Below are positions 28,206-38,139 of a stretch of DNA of 64,000 nucleotides, piece after piece. A program made the position numbers and the translations under genes. The notes under the pieces are model-generated. The model ran no database searches. It was given only the letters and a program-made list of their open reading frames with translations, and had not been told where the DNA came from. Each line of letters starts with the position of its first letter. Position 1 is the stretch's first letter. The stretch covers positions 3,254,881-3,318,880 of the forward strand of contig NZ_CP016443.1 in the NCBI RefSeq assembly GCF_001742165.1, written 5' to 3'. This DNA comes from Burkholderia stabilis (GTDB lineage Bacteria; Pseudomonadota; Gammaproteobacteria; Burkholderiales; Burkholderiaceae).

Positions 28206-29051
28206 ATGCCCAACATGAAACTTGCCAGGCCGCTGTTCGCGCCGCACATGTCGTTCGTCGAGCGCGCGTGGTACGTCGCGCTGCGCGTGCTCGTCGTGCT
28301 GACGCTGCTGTACCTGATCCTGCCGGTGCTCGCGATCGTGCCGCTGTCGTTTTCGTCGAGCACGTTCCTCGTCTATCCGATCCCGGGCTTCTCGATGCGC
28401 TGGTACGAGAACCTGATCGCGTCCGACGAGTGGCGGATGGCCGCGAAGAACAGCTTCATCGTCGCGCCGTCGGCCACCATCGTCGCGACCGTGCTCGGCA
28501 CGCTCGCCGCGATCGGCCTCACGAAGGCCGACTTCCGCGGCAAGGGATTGCTGATGGCCGTGCTGCTGTCGCCGATGATCGTGCCGGTCGTCGTGGTCGG
28601 CGTCGGCATGTACCTGTTCTTCGCGCCGCTCGGGCTCGCGAATACCTATACGGGGCTGATCGCCGCGCACGCGGCGCTCGGCGTGCCGTTCGTCGTGACG
28701 ACGGTCGCCGCGACGCTGCAGGGCTTCAACCAGAACCTCGTGCGCGCGAGCCTGTCGCTCGGTGCGAATCCGGTGTCGACCTTCTTCCGCGTGACGCTGC
28801 CTGTGATCGCGCCGGGCGTGATGTCGGGCGCGCTGTTCGCATTCGCGACGTCGTTCGACGAAGTGGTCGTCACGCTGTTCCTCGCGGGCGCGGACCAGAC
28901 GACGCTGCCGCGCCAGATGTTCACCGGCATCCGCGAGAACATCAGCCCGACGATCGCCGCGCTCGCGACGATCCTCATCATCTTCTCGACGAGCCTGCTG
29001 CTCGCGCTCGAGTGGCTGCGCGGGCGCAATGCGCGGCGCGCGGTGACCTGA
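28206..29051 (+). CDS. ABC importer permease 2 (PotC/PotI-like)
   Basis: Second inner-membrane permease, 281 residues, the usual size. Six helices begin with LRVLVVLTLLYLILPVLAIVP; the loop SSSTFLVYPIPGFSMRWYENL is typical of PotC proteins; and the EAA motif reads RASLSLGANPVSTFFRVTLPVIAPG. The start at 28206 follows the ribosome site GGGAAGGGG; ATG 28215 is possible. It completes the importer with the three upstream genes and pairs with permease 1. Confidence 0.92.
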   Translation: MPNMKLARPLFAPHMSFVERAWYVALRVLVVLTLLYLILPVLAIVPLSFSSSTFLVYPIPGFSMRWYENLIASDEWRMAAKNSFIVAPSATIVATVLGTLAAIGLTKADFRGKGLLMAVLLSPMIVPVVVVGVGMYLFFAPLGLANTYTGLIAAHAALGVPFVVTTVAATLQGFNQNLVRASLSLGANPVSTFFRVTLPVIAPGVMSGALFAFATSFDEVVVTLFLAGADQTTLPRQMFTGIRENISPTIAALATILIIFSTSLLLALEWLRGRNARRAVT

Positions 29052-29415
29052 TCGGACCGGGCGCGACGGCGGCGCGCGCGCCATGCTTCGGCGCATTGCC
29101 GATGCGTGGCGCTGCCGGCCGACGCGGCCGGTCCGGCCGCCGGCGCCGACACGACGAAGCCGGGCACGCGCCCGGAAGGTCGCCCGGCGCTTGCCAGATC
29201 GCCGATCGTTGTGCGCTCAACGATGCCGCGCGCAACGCACGGCATCGCGCAAGCTTTCGTTTCGCTGACTGACGACGCGGCTGCCTGCACGTTCGATGCG
29301 GCTCTGCAACAATACGGTTCGCGACGGCACGCGAGCCGGTTTCATTGCCTGGAACGCATGCCGTCGCGCCGCTCAATCCGCGACGCCTCGCGTCGCCCGT
29401 CTGCCGAGCCCGATC
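29052..29415. other. intergenic region between ABC operon and MFS gene
   Basis: About 364 bases with no supported gene. GC-rich inverted repeats near 29115-29150 (GGCCGG/CCGGCC) may end the ABC transcript. The MFS promoter should lie toward the right end; I cannot assign clean boxes. Confidence 0.35.
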
Positions 29416-30822
29416 TTGTCCGAATTCGCTCCTGCCGCCGGTATCGCCGAACCGGCCGTCAACTGGCGTGCGATGTCCGCCGTGCTGCTGGCCGTCGCGC
29501 TCGCGACGCTCGACACCGCGATCGCGAACACCGCGCTGCCCGCGATCGCCGCCGACCTGCATGCGTCGCCGGCCGCCTCCGTGTGGATCATCAACGCGTA
29601 CCAGCTCGCGATGGTCGCGACGCTGCTGCCGTTCGCATCGCTCGGCGACATCGTCGGCCACAAGCGCGTGTACATCGCCGGGCTCGCGGTGTTCACGCTG
29701 GCGTCGCTCGGCTGCTCGCTCGCATCGACGCTGCCGATGCTGACCGCCGCGCGGATCGTGCAGGGCTTCGGCGCGAGCGCGATCATGAGCGTCAACGTCG
29801 CGCTGATCCGCGGCCTGTTTCCCGCGCACCGGCTCGGGCGCGGCGTCGGCTTCAACGCGCTCGTGGTCGGCGTGTCGTTCGCGATCGGGCCGACGATCGC
29901 GTCGCTGATCCTGTCGGTCGCCGCGTGGCCGTGGCTGTTCGCGGTAAACGTGCCACTCGGCGTGTTCGCGCTTGCCGTGGCGATTCCGTCGCTGCCGCAG
30001 ACGGCGCGCGGCAAGCATGCGTTCGATCCGGTCGCCGCGCTGTTCAACGTGATCACGTTCGCGTCGTTGATCTTCGCGCTCGGCGAATTCGCGCAGCGCG
30101 GGCCGCTGCGTGTCGTGCTCGCGGCGGCCGCGGTCGCGCTCGTGTTCGGCTGGCTGTTGATCCGTCGCCAGGCCGGGCACCCGGCGCCGATGCTGCCGGT
30201 CGACCTGTTTCGCCGCCCCGTATTCACGCTGTCCGCGCTGACGGCGGTCTGCGCATTCGCCGCGCAAGGGCTCGCGTTCGTGTCGCTGCCGTTCTATTTC
30301 GAGACCGTCCTGCATCGCAGCGCGGTCGAGACGGGTTTCCTGATGACGCCGTGGTCGGCGATCGTCGCGCTTGCCGCGCCGATCGCGGGCCGGCTGTCGG
30401 ATCGTTACCCGCCCGGTTTGCTCGGCGCGATCGGGCTCGCGTTGCTGAGCGCCGGCATGGTGTCGCTCGCCGCGCTGCCGGCGACGCCGAACGTATTCGA
30501 CATCGGCTGGCGGATGATGCTGTGCGGCGCGGGTTTCGGTTTCTTCCAGTCGCCGAACCTGAAGGCGCTGATGTCGAGCGCGCCGCCCGAGCGCAGCGGC
30601 GGCGCGAGCGGGATCATCGCGACCGCGCGGCTGATCGGGCAGGCGACGGGCGCCGCGCTCGTCGCGCTGTCGTTCGGGATCGCGGGGCGCCACGGGCCGA
30701 CGCTCGCGCTGATGCTCGGCGCGGGGTTTGCGGGCGCGGCGAGTGTCGCGAGCGGGCTGCGGCTGTTTGCGCCGTCGCATCGGGCCGGCGTGGCGGCCGC
30801 GCCGGAGCGGGCGAGGGAGTAG
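29416..30822 (+). CDS. MFS transporter, DHA2 family (14-helix drug exporter)
   Basis: Proton-coupled exporter of 468 residues. Helix 1 carries ATLDTAIANTALPAIAADL, helix 2 region LGDIVGHKRVYIAG is MFS motif A, and GFGASAIMSVNVALIRGLFP, with about 14 helices in all, is typical of DHA2. I chose the TTG at 29416 (LSEFAPAAG) because the upstream part is Arg-rich and unlike the family; the true start could also be ATG 29473. There is no adjacent adaptor gene, so it likely works as a single component. A shared terminator separates it from the convergent S53 peptidase. Confidence 0.88.
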   Translation: MSEFAPAAGIAEPAVNWRAMSAVLLAVALATLDTAIANTALPAIAADLHASPAASVWIINAYQLAMVATLLPFASLGDIVGHKRVYIAGLAVFTLASLGCSLASTLPMLTAARIVQGFGASAIMSVNVALIRGLFPAHRLGRGVGFNALVVGVSFAIGPTIASLILSVAAWPWLFAVNVPLGVFALAVAIPSLPQTARGKHAFDPVAALFNVITFASLIFALGEFAQRGPLRVVLAAAAVALVFGWLLIRRQAGHPAPMLPVDLFRRPVFTLSALTAVCAFAAQGLAFVSLPFYFETVLHRSAVETGFLMTPWSAIVALAAPIAGRLSDRYPPGLLGAIGLALLSAGMVSLAALPATPNVFDIGWRMMLCGAGFGFFQSPNLKALMSSAPPERSGGASGIIATARLIGQATGAALVALSFGIAGRHGPTLALMLGAGFAGAASVASGLRLFAPSHRAGVAAAPERARE

Positions 30823-30876
30823 TCGCGCACGCGAATGCGGCGTGACCTGACGATCCGAAGGCGGTAAACGGACGAA

Positions 30877-30912
30877 CCGGCGCGCGACGATCGTCTTCGC
30901 GCGCCGGCTTTC
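30877..30912. terminator. terminator between convergent MFS and S53 peptidase genes
   Basis: A perfect 11-bp stem, CCGGCGCGCGA at 30877-30887 with TCGCGCGCCGG at 30897-30907, closes a nine-base loop and is followed by CTTTC. It lies 54 bases past the MFS stop and 10 bases past the peptidase stop on the other strand. Confidence 0.75.
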
Positions 30913-30921
30913 ACCTGTCGA

Positions 30922-32655
30922 TCAGAACCCGCCCGACTTGATCAGCTGGTTGAGGTTCGCGATGTTCAGGCTGCCGAAGCCGGTGGTCAGATCCCAGCCG
31001 GTGCCGGCGGTGTAGCCATACCCCTGATAGCCGTTGTTCCCCGACACGACGTCATAGCGCACGAGCGACGGGTTCGACGGAATCGCGCGGTACAGGTTGC
31101 TGGCCGGGAAGCCGAGACCCGTGCCGTTCGCGGCGAGCAGGCGCGCCCAGAAGCCCGTGAACAGCGGCGCGGCGAGACTCGTGCCGCCGATCTGCTGCAC
31201 CTGGCCGTAGTTGTAGATCAGCGCGCCCGTGCTTTGCGCGGCGTCGAACGACACGTCCGGCAACTGACGGTTGCTGCCCGACTGCCACGACGGCGCGGGC
31301 AGGATCGTGCTGACGCCGCCGCCCGTCGCCCACAGCTTGCCGTTGCCGTCGAGGCCTTCGTTCCACACCGTTTCGTTCGAGAAGGCGCCAGCCGATGTCG
31401 TGTAGAGCGTCGTGCCGCCGATCGCGAGCACATGCGGCGACGCAGCCGGCCACGACACCGTGTAGTTCGCGCCGTCCGGATAGCCGCGGTTGTTGCACTC
31501 GTACACGCCTTCGTCGCCCGACGATACCGAGAACGTCTGGCCTTGCGCCGCAGCCGTCGTGAAGATCTGCTCCTCGGCGTCGATCGTGCCGTCCGCGTTC
31601 GCGTCGGTCTCGCACCAGCCGAGCGACACGTTGATCACCTTCGCAGTGTTGTCCGACACCGCGCGGTTGAATGCTTGTGTCAGGCCCGTGTTGCCGGATG
31701 CGTTGAGGTCCGCCATGTAGAACACGAGCTTGCCGACCTGGCCGCCGGCCGCGCCGACGATCGACTGGCTGTCGAGATCCCATTCGCCCTGGCCGTCCTG
31801 GTCGTCACTGTAGCTGCCGCTGGTGCCGTTGGTCTTGACGGTCTGCGTGGAGACTGTGCCGTAACCGTTGCTCGACGTGAACTGCTTCAGGTCCTGCAGC
31901 GTCTGCGACACGCCGCCGATCGTGATGATGCCGACGGTCACGCCGGCTGCGGTCGGCACGCCGGTCGCGTTGTAGAGGCCCGGGAATTCCTTCGGATAGT
32001 GGCCGGTGGCCGTGCCGGCCGCGAGCGCTTGCGGTTTCGCCACGTTGCCGATGCGCAGCATCGGCCGTGCACGCGCGACGCTTTGCAGCCCGAGCACCGA
32101 GCCGACGACGTTGCCGAGCGCGCTCGGCACCTGCGCGGTCGACGCATTCGCGAAGCCCGAGCGGCCCGCGTACTGGAAGCGCACGAGCGACGTGTTGAAC
32201 GCGGTCTTCACCGTGCCGGCCGTGCCGCGCGCGGATACCAGCAACCGGTTCGGCGCGACCTCGATGTTCACGAAGCCGCTCTTGCGCAGATAGTCGACGA
32301 CCGACTTCACTTGCGCTTCGGTCGGCGCGTAACTGGCGAGGAACTGCTCGTGCGTGAGGTACTGGCGGTAATGCGCGCTGCCGGGCCGGTTCACGTCGCG
32401 CGCCAGTTGCTTGAGCTGCGCGGCGTTGCGCAGCTTCAGGCTGACGACGACGTCGGTCGTCTCGCCGGCCGCGAGTTCGAGCGACGGCGCCGCGCTGCGC
32501 GCCATCAGTTGCGGGCCGGTCAGAAAGGCCTTCGTGTTGGTATCGACCCAATCCGTCGTCGCGTGCGCCGCACCGGCGGCGAGCACGAGCGGCCACGCAC
32601 ACGCGAGGCGGCGGGGCGACGGAAGGGGAAGGGCAAACCAGGCGTTCCTTTTCAT
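30922..32655 (-). CDS. secreted S53-family serine-carboxyl peptidase (kumamolisin/sedolisin type) with pro-domain
   Basis: Acid-active extracellular endopeptidase of 577 residues made as a pre-pro-protein. The signal peptide ends near AAGAAHA. The pro-kumamolisin domain follows (RPGSAHYRQYLTHEQFLASYAPT). In the catalytic domain the Glu/Asp pair is in GEWDLDSQS (ExxxD), the oxyanion Asp in SVSSGDEGVYECN, and the nucleophile Ser in IGGTSLAAPLF. The C-terminal calcium site is in AGTGWDLTTGFGS. I start at ATG 32655, with AGGACT upstream. It should mature itself at low pH after export. Confidence 0.95.
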   Translation of the reverse strand: MKRNAWFALPLPSPRRLACAWPLVLAAGAAHATTDWVDTNTKAFLTGPQLMARSAAPSLELAAGETTDVVVSLKLRNAAQLKQLARDVNRPGSAHYRQYLTHEQFLASYAPTEAQVKSVVDYLRKSGFVNIEVAPNRLLVSARGTAGTVKTAFNTSLVRFQYAGRSGFANASTAQVPSALGNVVGSVLGLQSVARARPMLRIGNVAKPQALAAGTATGHYPKEFPGLYNATGVPTAAGVTVGIITIGGVSQTLQDLKQFTSSNGYGTVSTQTVKTNGTSGSYSDDQDGQGEWDLDSQSIVGAAGGQVGKLVFYMADLNASGNTGLTQAFNRAVSDNTAKVINVSLGWCETDANADGTIDAEEQIFTTAAAQGQTFSVSSGDEGVYECNNRGYPDGANYTVSWPAASPHVLAIGGTTLYTTSAGAFSNETVWNEGLDGNGKLWATGGGVSTILPAPSWQSGSNRQLPDVSFDAAQSTGALIYNYGQVQQIGGTSLAAPLFTGFWARLLAANGTGLGFPASNLYRAIPSNPSLVRYDVVSGNNGYQGYGYTAGTGWDLTTGFGSLNIANLNQLIKSGGF

Positions 32656-33694
32656 CGGGAGTCCTTTTTTAGGAGAGGCGACGTTACTGGAACCCCCGGC
32701 CCTTGTGGGGCCGCGAGCGGTGACGAGCGTAGGGCGTCGGTGCCGTTCAGGTAGCTGCCAGTTTCCATAGCTGTCAGTTCTGACATCGGTGGGCGATCGG
32801 GCGTGTCTCGTGCACCACGTGCGACGGGTGGACGCCATCGGCAAAGGAACCGGTTCGCGGCACGACTGCGCGGCAATGCGCGACGTTCGCGCGCACGAGT
32901 CGGTCGCCGCGACGCCGGAACATGCGCGATGACGGAGCGGGCATGTGTGCGCACGCTCGATTCCGGATTGGTGGGCGCAGGATGCCGAGTCGCACTATGT
33001 GGTCAAACGACGCGATGCGGCAGCAACGGATTCGCGCATGCACAAAAAAGGGGCCGGCCGTATGCAGGCGTTTCCCGAACTGTGGAACAGCGCATCGCGC
33101 AGTCTTGCAGGCTGCTTTCGGTTGCAGGGACGTCGCCGTGAATTAGAGGAAATGCTCGAGTTTGGGCGAGGGAAGTCGGGACTGTCCGCGATGCCTTTGT
33201 GAAGCGATGCCGTTGTTGCGTGGGCAATCCTCAGTGTGGTGCGCAATGATCTGCGGTCGCGATCGCTGACGATTGATCTCCGCTATCGCCGAAATTGGAT
33301 TGGAGGGGCTCAACGCGCATTTCGCGATGGGCCGAGCGGGAGTTTTTCGTATTGCATGTTCGATTATCAGTCGGCTATCCCGATTCTCACGAAATGCCTT
33401 CGAGCCGCCGGCGTCCCGAGAGTGACGCTCGGTCGTACTTCGGCGCGGACGCCCCGTTGTCCTGAACGCACCGGAGATGTTGCACGGTGAAGCTCTATGA
33501 GCCAGCAGCGTGGTGCTAATCAAGCGAATCGCTATCCGGGAAGCACGGAGTCTGTTTGTGTTCGACCGGAGCCCGTTAATCGATTCGGCTTCGAATCCCG
33601 GCTTTTGCTAATTTCATATTCGTCTTATGGCGGTATCGTCACTCGCGCCGTTAAAGTCTCGCGGGTTATTCCGCGAACGTTTTCGGAGGGCTCT
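32656..33694. other. 1-kb gene-free region at the left edge of the T6SS module
   Basis: Between the peptidase start and the VgrG start I see no convincing gene. Small frames on both strands are Arg/Ser-rich and lack ribosome sites. Base composition falls towards the right, from about 33140, becoming clearly less GC-rich than the flanking core genes, and an AT-rich patch near 33600-33640 may hold the VgrG promoter. No direct repeats, tRNA end or integrase remnant is visible at this edge. Confidence 0.45.
33685..33690 (+). promoter_or_regulatory. ribosome binding site deciding the VgrG start
   Basis: GGAGGG sits four bases before the TTG at 33695. It favours that start over the ATG at 33497, which has no ribosome site and would add 66 residues not typical of VgrG. 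Confidence 0.7.
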
Positions 33695-36208
33695 TTGACC
33701 GCGAGTACGGCCATTTCCGACACACCCGCGCGAGCGGGTGTCAATATTCACCAGTTCTACAGCCTGGATCTCAAGGGCGCACCTGCTGCTGCGCTTGCCG
33801 ACATCTACGAGTTCGAAGGGACGCGGGGGATCGGCGAGCCGACCAAGTACACGATCCAGTTCACGCATCCCCGTCATGACTTGTCGCGCAGCGAATTCCT
33901 GAACCGGATGGGCGCGTTCGTGATCCAGCCGCCGCTGCGTGACCGCTGGAGTCAGCCGGAAGGCGCGCGACGCGTGCAAGGCGTGGTAACGAGCTTCGTG
34001 CTGAAGGCCACCAATCGCGACGAGTCGCTGTACGAAATCGTGCTGGAATCGCGTCTGGCGCTGTTGCGCAATACGCCGAAATGCCGGTTCTTTCTGGACA
34101 TGAGCATTCCCGAGATCATAGAGCGGATTCTGCGGGAGCACGAATTCAACCGGATTTTTGCGAGCTTTGAATTCAAGCTGCACCGGATCTATCGCAAGCG
34201 CAGCTTCGTGATGCAATGGGGCGAGGATGACTTGGCGTTCATTACGCGTTTATGCCGACGCTCGGGTATCTGGTTTGTGTGCGAGGAAGGAGAACGTTGC
34301 GAGCGCGTGCGCTTCGGCGACGACTATGCACACTATCGCCGTGATCCAGAGCGCCTGACGGTCGCGTACCGGCCGCACGGCGGGCTGGAAGCCGGAGGCA
34401 TCGAGTCGGTCAGCGCGCTCGAAATGCATGCGAAGACCTTGCCGGAGGCCTACACGGTACGCACGTTCAGCACCGAAACGGCGATTTCCGATCCGATCGA
34501 GGCCGCCAGCCCGATCCACGACGACCGCACCACGTATGGCGAAGCGTATACGTGGGGACCACCGAACCGGAGCGAGGACGAGGCGAAGGAGGAGGCGCAA
34601 CTGCGTCGCGAGGCAGCGCTGGCCGGGCAGGTCGCGTATCGCGGCGAGTGCGACATGCTGGACCTCACGCCCGGCTCGGTGCTGAAACTATCGAACCGGG
34701 CGTTTCCCGATGCGAAGCACGGGCTGGTTGTGGTGCGGGTCATGTGCGGCGCGAGCCGGAAGAAAACGTATCGCGTGAAGTTCGACGCGATTCCGTCCGA
34801 CCGCCAATATCGAATGCCGTTGATGGAGGAAGCGTGGCCGAGAGTCGACGGGGTCATCACCGGGACGATCGCGTCGTCGGGCGGCTGGAAAGACCCGTAT
34901 CTGGATAGTCAGGGCGAATACATCGTCGATCTCCATCTGGATCGCGACACGCGGGCGCCGGGGCTGCAAAGTTGCCCGATGAGGCTGGCGAAGCCGTTCG
35001 CGGGACCGAACCAGACCGGTTTTCACTTCGGGCTCGTCGAGGGCACGGTTGTCGGCGTGAGCTTCCTGTGGGGCTGCGTGGATTTGCCGTTCATCAGCCA
35101 CGTGCTGCATACCGCTCAACACACGGATCCGATCGTCGCGGGCGTACCGTGGGGCACGCGCAATACGATTCGCACGCACTCGAACAACACCGTCGAGCTG
35201 GACGACCGGAAAGGCAAGGAACACATCAAGGTCGCGACCGAGCACGGCAAGACGCAGTTGAATCTGGGCTATACGGTGGACCGGGAACAGCAGCGGCGAG
35301 GCGAGGGTTTCGAGTTGCGCACGGACGATCGGGGGCACGTGCGCGCGAGTGGTGGTCTGCTGGTGTCGTCCGACAGGCAGGAGAAGGCGGTCGGGCAGAT
35401 GACCTACATGAGGCCCGCGACGAATCAGTTTGCGCTGACGCAGGCACAAGCTCAGGGGTTGACCGATGCCGCAGCTGTGGCGCAGGCGGAAATCGCGGAC
35501 CTGAGGGCGGAAAACGCATGGCTGAAGGACGAGCTGGCGAGCTTGAAGACGGCCGTGATCGCGCTGTCCGCGCCGAACGGCATTGGCCTGGCGACGCCGG
35601 ATCGAGTGATGGTGTCGGCGGGCAAGGACGTGAGCGTCGGCACGTCGTCGCGGTTCAACGTGAATGCGCTCCGGAACGTCGCGATCGCGGCGGGCGAGGT
35701 GCTGTCGCTGTTTGCACACAAGTTCGGCATCAAGCTTTACGCCGCGCGCGGCAAGGTTCAAATCCAGGCGCAGTCGGACACGATGGAGCTGGTGTCGCAG
35801 AAGGACATGCGGATCACCAGTGCCGATGGCACCACGACGGTCAATGCCGCCAACGGGGTTGTGCTTGGCGGTGGCGGCACGGCCTACATCAAGGTGCAGG
35901 GCGATAACGTCGAGATTGGCGGGGCCGGCTGCCTGATCCTCAAGATCATCGAAATCCAGAAGGAAGGGCCGGGTGCGCTGTCGCTGCCGGTTCCGAAGTT
36001 TGACCAGATCGATATCGCGAATGACGAGCGGTTCATTCTCAGCGACGACATCACCGGCCGGCCGGTCGCAAACCGACCGTACAAGATTCAGCTCGCCAGC
36101 GGACAGATTATCGAGGGCATAACCAGCGACAAGGGGGAGACCTCGTTGAGCCGGCAGGATGTTGCGCGGGGGCTCAAGTTGCTGCTTCAGAACAATAAGG
36201 AGGTCTGA
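33695..36208 (+). CDS. vgrG: type VI secretion system spike protein VgrG (TssI)
   Basis: Trimeric spike at the tip of the T6SS needle, 837 residues from TTG 33695. The gp27-like part has TIQFTHPRHDLSRSEFLNR, GVVTSFVLKA and FVMQWGEDDLAFITRLCRRSG. The gp5/OB part has the VgrG mark ARVQ-like TRAPGLQSCPMRLAKPFAG and WGCVDLPFISHVLHT, then NTVELDDRKGKEHIKVATEHGKTQLNLGY. DUF2345 follows with beta-helix repeats (SAGKDVSVGTSSRFNVNA, IKVQGDNVEIGG). The last 60 residues (ITGRPVANRPYKIQLASGQ) form a small C-terminal domain that often docks a cargo effector. No sheath or baseplate genes lie nearby, so this is an orphan VgrG module. It is 3 bases from the lipase gene. Confidence 0.94.
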   Translation: MTASTAISDTPARAGVNIHQFYSLDLKGAPAAALADIYEFEGTRGIGEPTKYTIQFTHPRHDLSRSEFLNRMGAFVIQPPLRDRWSQPEGARRVQGVVTSFVLKATNRDESLYEIVLESRLALLRNTPKCRFFLDMSIPEIIERILREHEFNRIFASFEFKLHRIYRKRSFVMQWGEDDLAFITRLCRRSGIWFVCEEGERCERVRFGDDYAHYRRDPERLTVAYRPHGGLEAGGIESVSALEMHAKTLPEAYTVRTFSTETAISDPIEAASPIHDDRTTYGEAYTWGPPNRSEDEAKEEAQLRREAALAGQVAYRGECDMLDLTPGSVLKLSNRAFPDAKHGLVVVRVMCGASRKKTYRVKFDAIPSDRQYRMPLMEEAWPRVDGVITGTIASSGGWKDPYLDSQGEYIVDLHLDRDTRAPGLQSCPMRLAKPFAGPNQTGFHFGLVEGTVVGVSFLWGCVDLPFISHVLHTAQHTDPIVAGVPWGTRNTIRTHSNNTVELDDRKGKEHIKVATEHGKTQLNLGYTVDREQQRRGEGFELRTDDRGHVRASGGLLVSSDRQEKAVGQMTYMRPATNQFALTQAQAQGLTDAAAVAQAEIADLRAENAWLKDELASLKTAVIALSAPNGIGLATPDRVMVSAGKDVSVGTSSRFNVNALRNVAIAAGEVLSLFAHKFGIKLYAARGKVQIQAQSDTMELVSQKDMRITSADGTTTVNAANGVVLGGGGTAYIKVQGDNVEIGGAGCLILKIIEIQKEGPGALSLPVPKFDQIDIANDERFILSDDITGRPVANRPYKIQLASGQIIEGITSDKGETSLSRQDVARGLKLLLQNNKEV

Positions 36209-36211
36209 TTC

Positions 36212-38139
36212 ATGATGGACCAGTCCAACCAGCCGGACGATGCGGATACGCCGAAACCCTACCGGCACGACACCGCAACGCGCATCGTGCCGATGCAGCG
36301 CGATCATCTTGGGCAACCTTATTGGGAGTCATATCACACTCCGAGCAGTTTTCAGGTGCGCGCCGAGTGCCGCATTCCACCGCACATGCCGAGCGTCATC
36401 ATCTTTGTGCATGGCGTTAATTCCACGGGGGAGTGGTATGACGCGGCGGAACAGGCGTTGTGCGATGGGTTGAATGACCGGTTAAAGCGGCCTGAAGGCG
36501 CGAAGCTGAAAGCTAACAATTACATCGCGGTTGATCCTGATACGAAGAAGCCGATTCCTCGTCAGCTCGATCCCGACGCGACCGGAAATTCCCCCGTGAT
36601 CCGCTTCTATTGGGGTTACAGCGCGGCCCCGGCACCGAGCGCAATTGGCGCATCCCGATGCGCAACCCGCGCGGCTTCGATGCGTGGGCGCCCGTGTGCA
36701 CGAATGAAAAAGGTCCGTGGTATTGGGGGGGCGGTCCTTTCCAGAACGGCACCAACAACCTGCCGCAATTGTGGAGCTCCGAGGGATTCAAGCGTCACGT
36801 GCTCAGGTTCGATATGGAGTCGTTGAACACGGAGTCCGATCGCCAACTGCAGGACTCTCCGCCGCGCACTTACTACGCGCATGCGGCCCAACGGTTGGCC
36901 GACCTGATCGACCGGATTCGCGACGAGTGTCCGCGCGATACGGTGACTGTGATGTCGCATAGCCAAGGGACGATGATCGCGCTCGCGGCGACCGCCTTAT
37001 GCAAGACACGCGCGCCCGATGCGGTGTTTGTGATGAACTCGCCGTATGCCCTCGATGACAAGATCACGGACGCTCTGACTTGCGGTACGGAACGCCCCAC
37101 TCCGGAGGCGCGCATCAACACTTTCCGGAACATCGCAAACCGGATCAAGCAGGACAAGCACGTTTTCACCGAGACGGAATTGAAGCAGCTTCAGTGCGGC
37201 GCGTCCGAGGACATGGATTTCTGGCGGCCCGACAACCGGCGCAAGTCCGGCGTGCACGAGCGCGACAATCATGGCCGACTGTACGTGTACTTCACGCCGC
37301 ATGATCGCGTGATGGGCGCCACGCCGCTGCAAAGCATCGGCTGGCAGGGCGTGGATGACAAATTGCTCGCCGAGTTGGGCGATACCGTCAAGCAGCGCAT
37401 GCTGGCGCGCGGTACGCCGGTGGGCGACGCGCCGGGCGTGAGGAAGTTCGGCACGCTGCCGCCTACTCCCGAAGACAAGCTTGTGTCCGGAGCAAAGTCG
37501 ACCGATTTCTGGAACGGTAACCGGGCTATTTTTACGCCTCTCCTGAAGCTGTGGGCGGTACCGCATCCCGATAAAACGGTAATGATCAACGCCGAGCAGG
37601 TGCCGAACCCGGTCACGGAAGAAGAAATGAAATACTTCGATGCGTCTCGTCTGGTTGCGCCTGAGATGGGTAAGTGGGTCAAGAATCCAATCGATCCAAA
37701 CCAGGGGCAATACGCTGATCCTGACTACCGTTACATGCGCTCGATTTATCAGCCGGAGCGTACCGTTACTACCGAGGATATCTACAGCTCTAGACGCATG
37801 ACGCGGCCTGAGACCCAGGACGAAATGCTGCAGCGACTCGACACCTATCTCGCCGAGCCAACCAATCACAGCACGTTGCCGCAGCATCACGCGTTTATGC
37901 GTCGGGTGGCTGCCTATGATCTCCCAGTCGGCTTTTGTGATGCATATGAGAGACCGGCGTTCTGGACCCGTCTGATGAAATTTGCCGACTGGACGCAAGG
38001 CTATGACGATTACTTTGAGCTTGGCGCCCCCCAAAGCGTTGTCAAACCTACCTATATCGATTGGGCTACGGTGGCCGAGGAACAAAGCAAGGCCGAAGTC
38101 GAGCAACTTCGGCAACAACAATGGAAAGGGGGAGCGTGA
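36212..38139 (+). pseudogene. Tle3-type T6SS phospholipase effector, frameshifted
   Basis: Predicted antibacterial lipase cargo of the adjacent VgrG. The reading frame opens at ATG 36212 (MMDQSNQPDD) and includes PSVIIFVHGVNSTGEWYDAAE and SPVIRFYWGYSA, then must shift by one base at about 36625-36630 to continue as PGTERNWRIP, WYWGGGPFQNGTNNLPQLW and the nucleophile motif TVMSHSQGTMIALAA. Restoring one C to the run at 36627-36630 joins them as S-A-A-P-G-T-E, giving about 642 residues, which fits Tle3. GPWYWGGGPFQNGT and the late YDDYFELGAP segment are family marks. As written the gene is broken; a sequencing error or a recent mutation would explain it equally. The immunity gene follows at once. 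Confidence 0.82.

Noticed and set aside
31173..31190. GGTS instead of SGTS at the S53 peptidase nucleophile as a sign of inactivity
   Set aside because: Kumamolisin-type enzymes also have GGTS before the nucleophile, and Glu, Asp and Ser are all present.
32774..33523. Small frames upstream of VgrG, including one of 126 residues on the minus strand
   Set aside because: No start signals and no protein-like periodicity; treated as non-coding.
33497..33694. Longer VgrG start at ATG 33497
   Set aside because: No ribosome site there, while GGAGGG stands four bases before TTG 33695; the extra residues are not VgrG-like.
36627..36630. Programmed ribosomal frameshift in the lipase gene
   Set aside because: No slippery heptamer or downstream stimulatory structure is evident, and effector lipases of this type are not known to use it; error or mutation is simpler.
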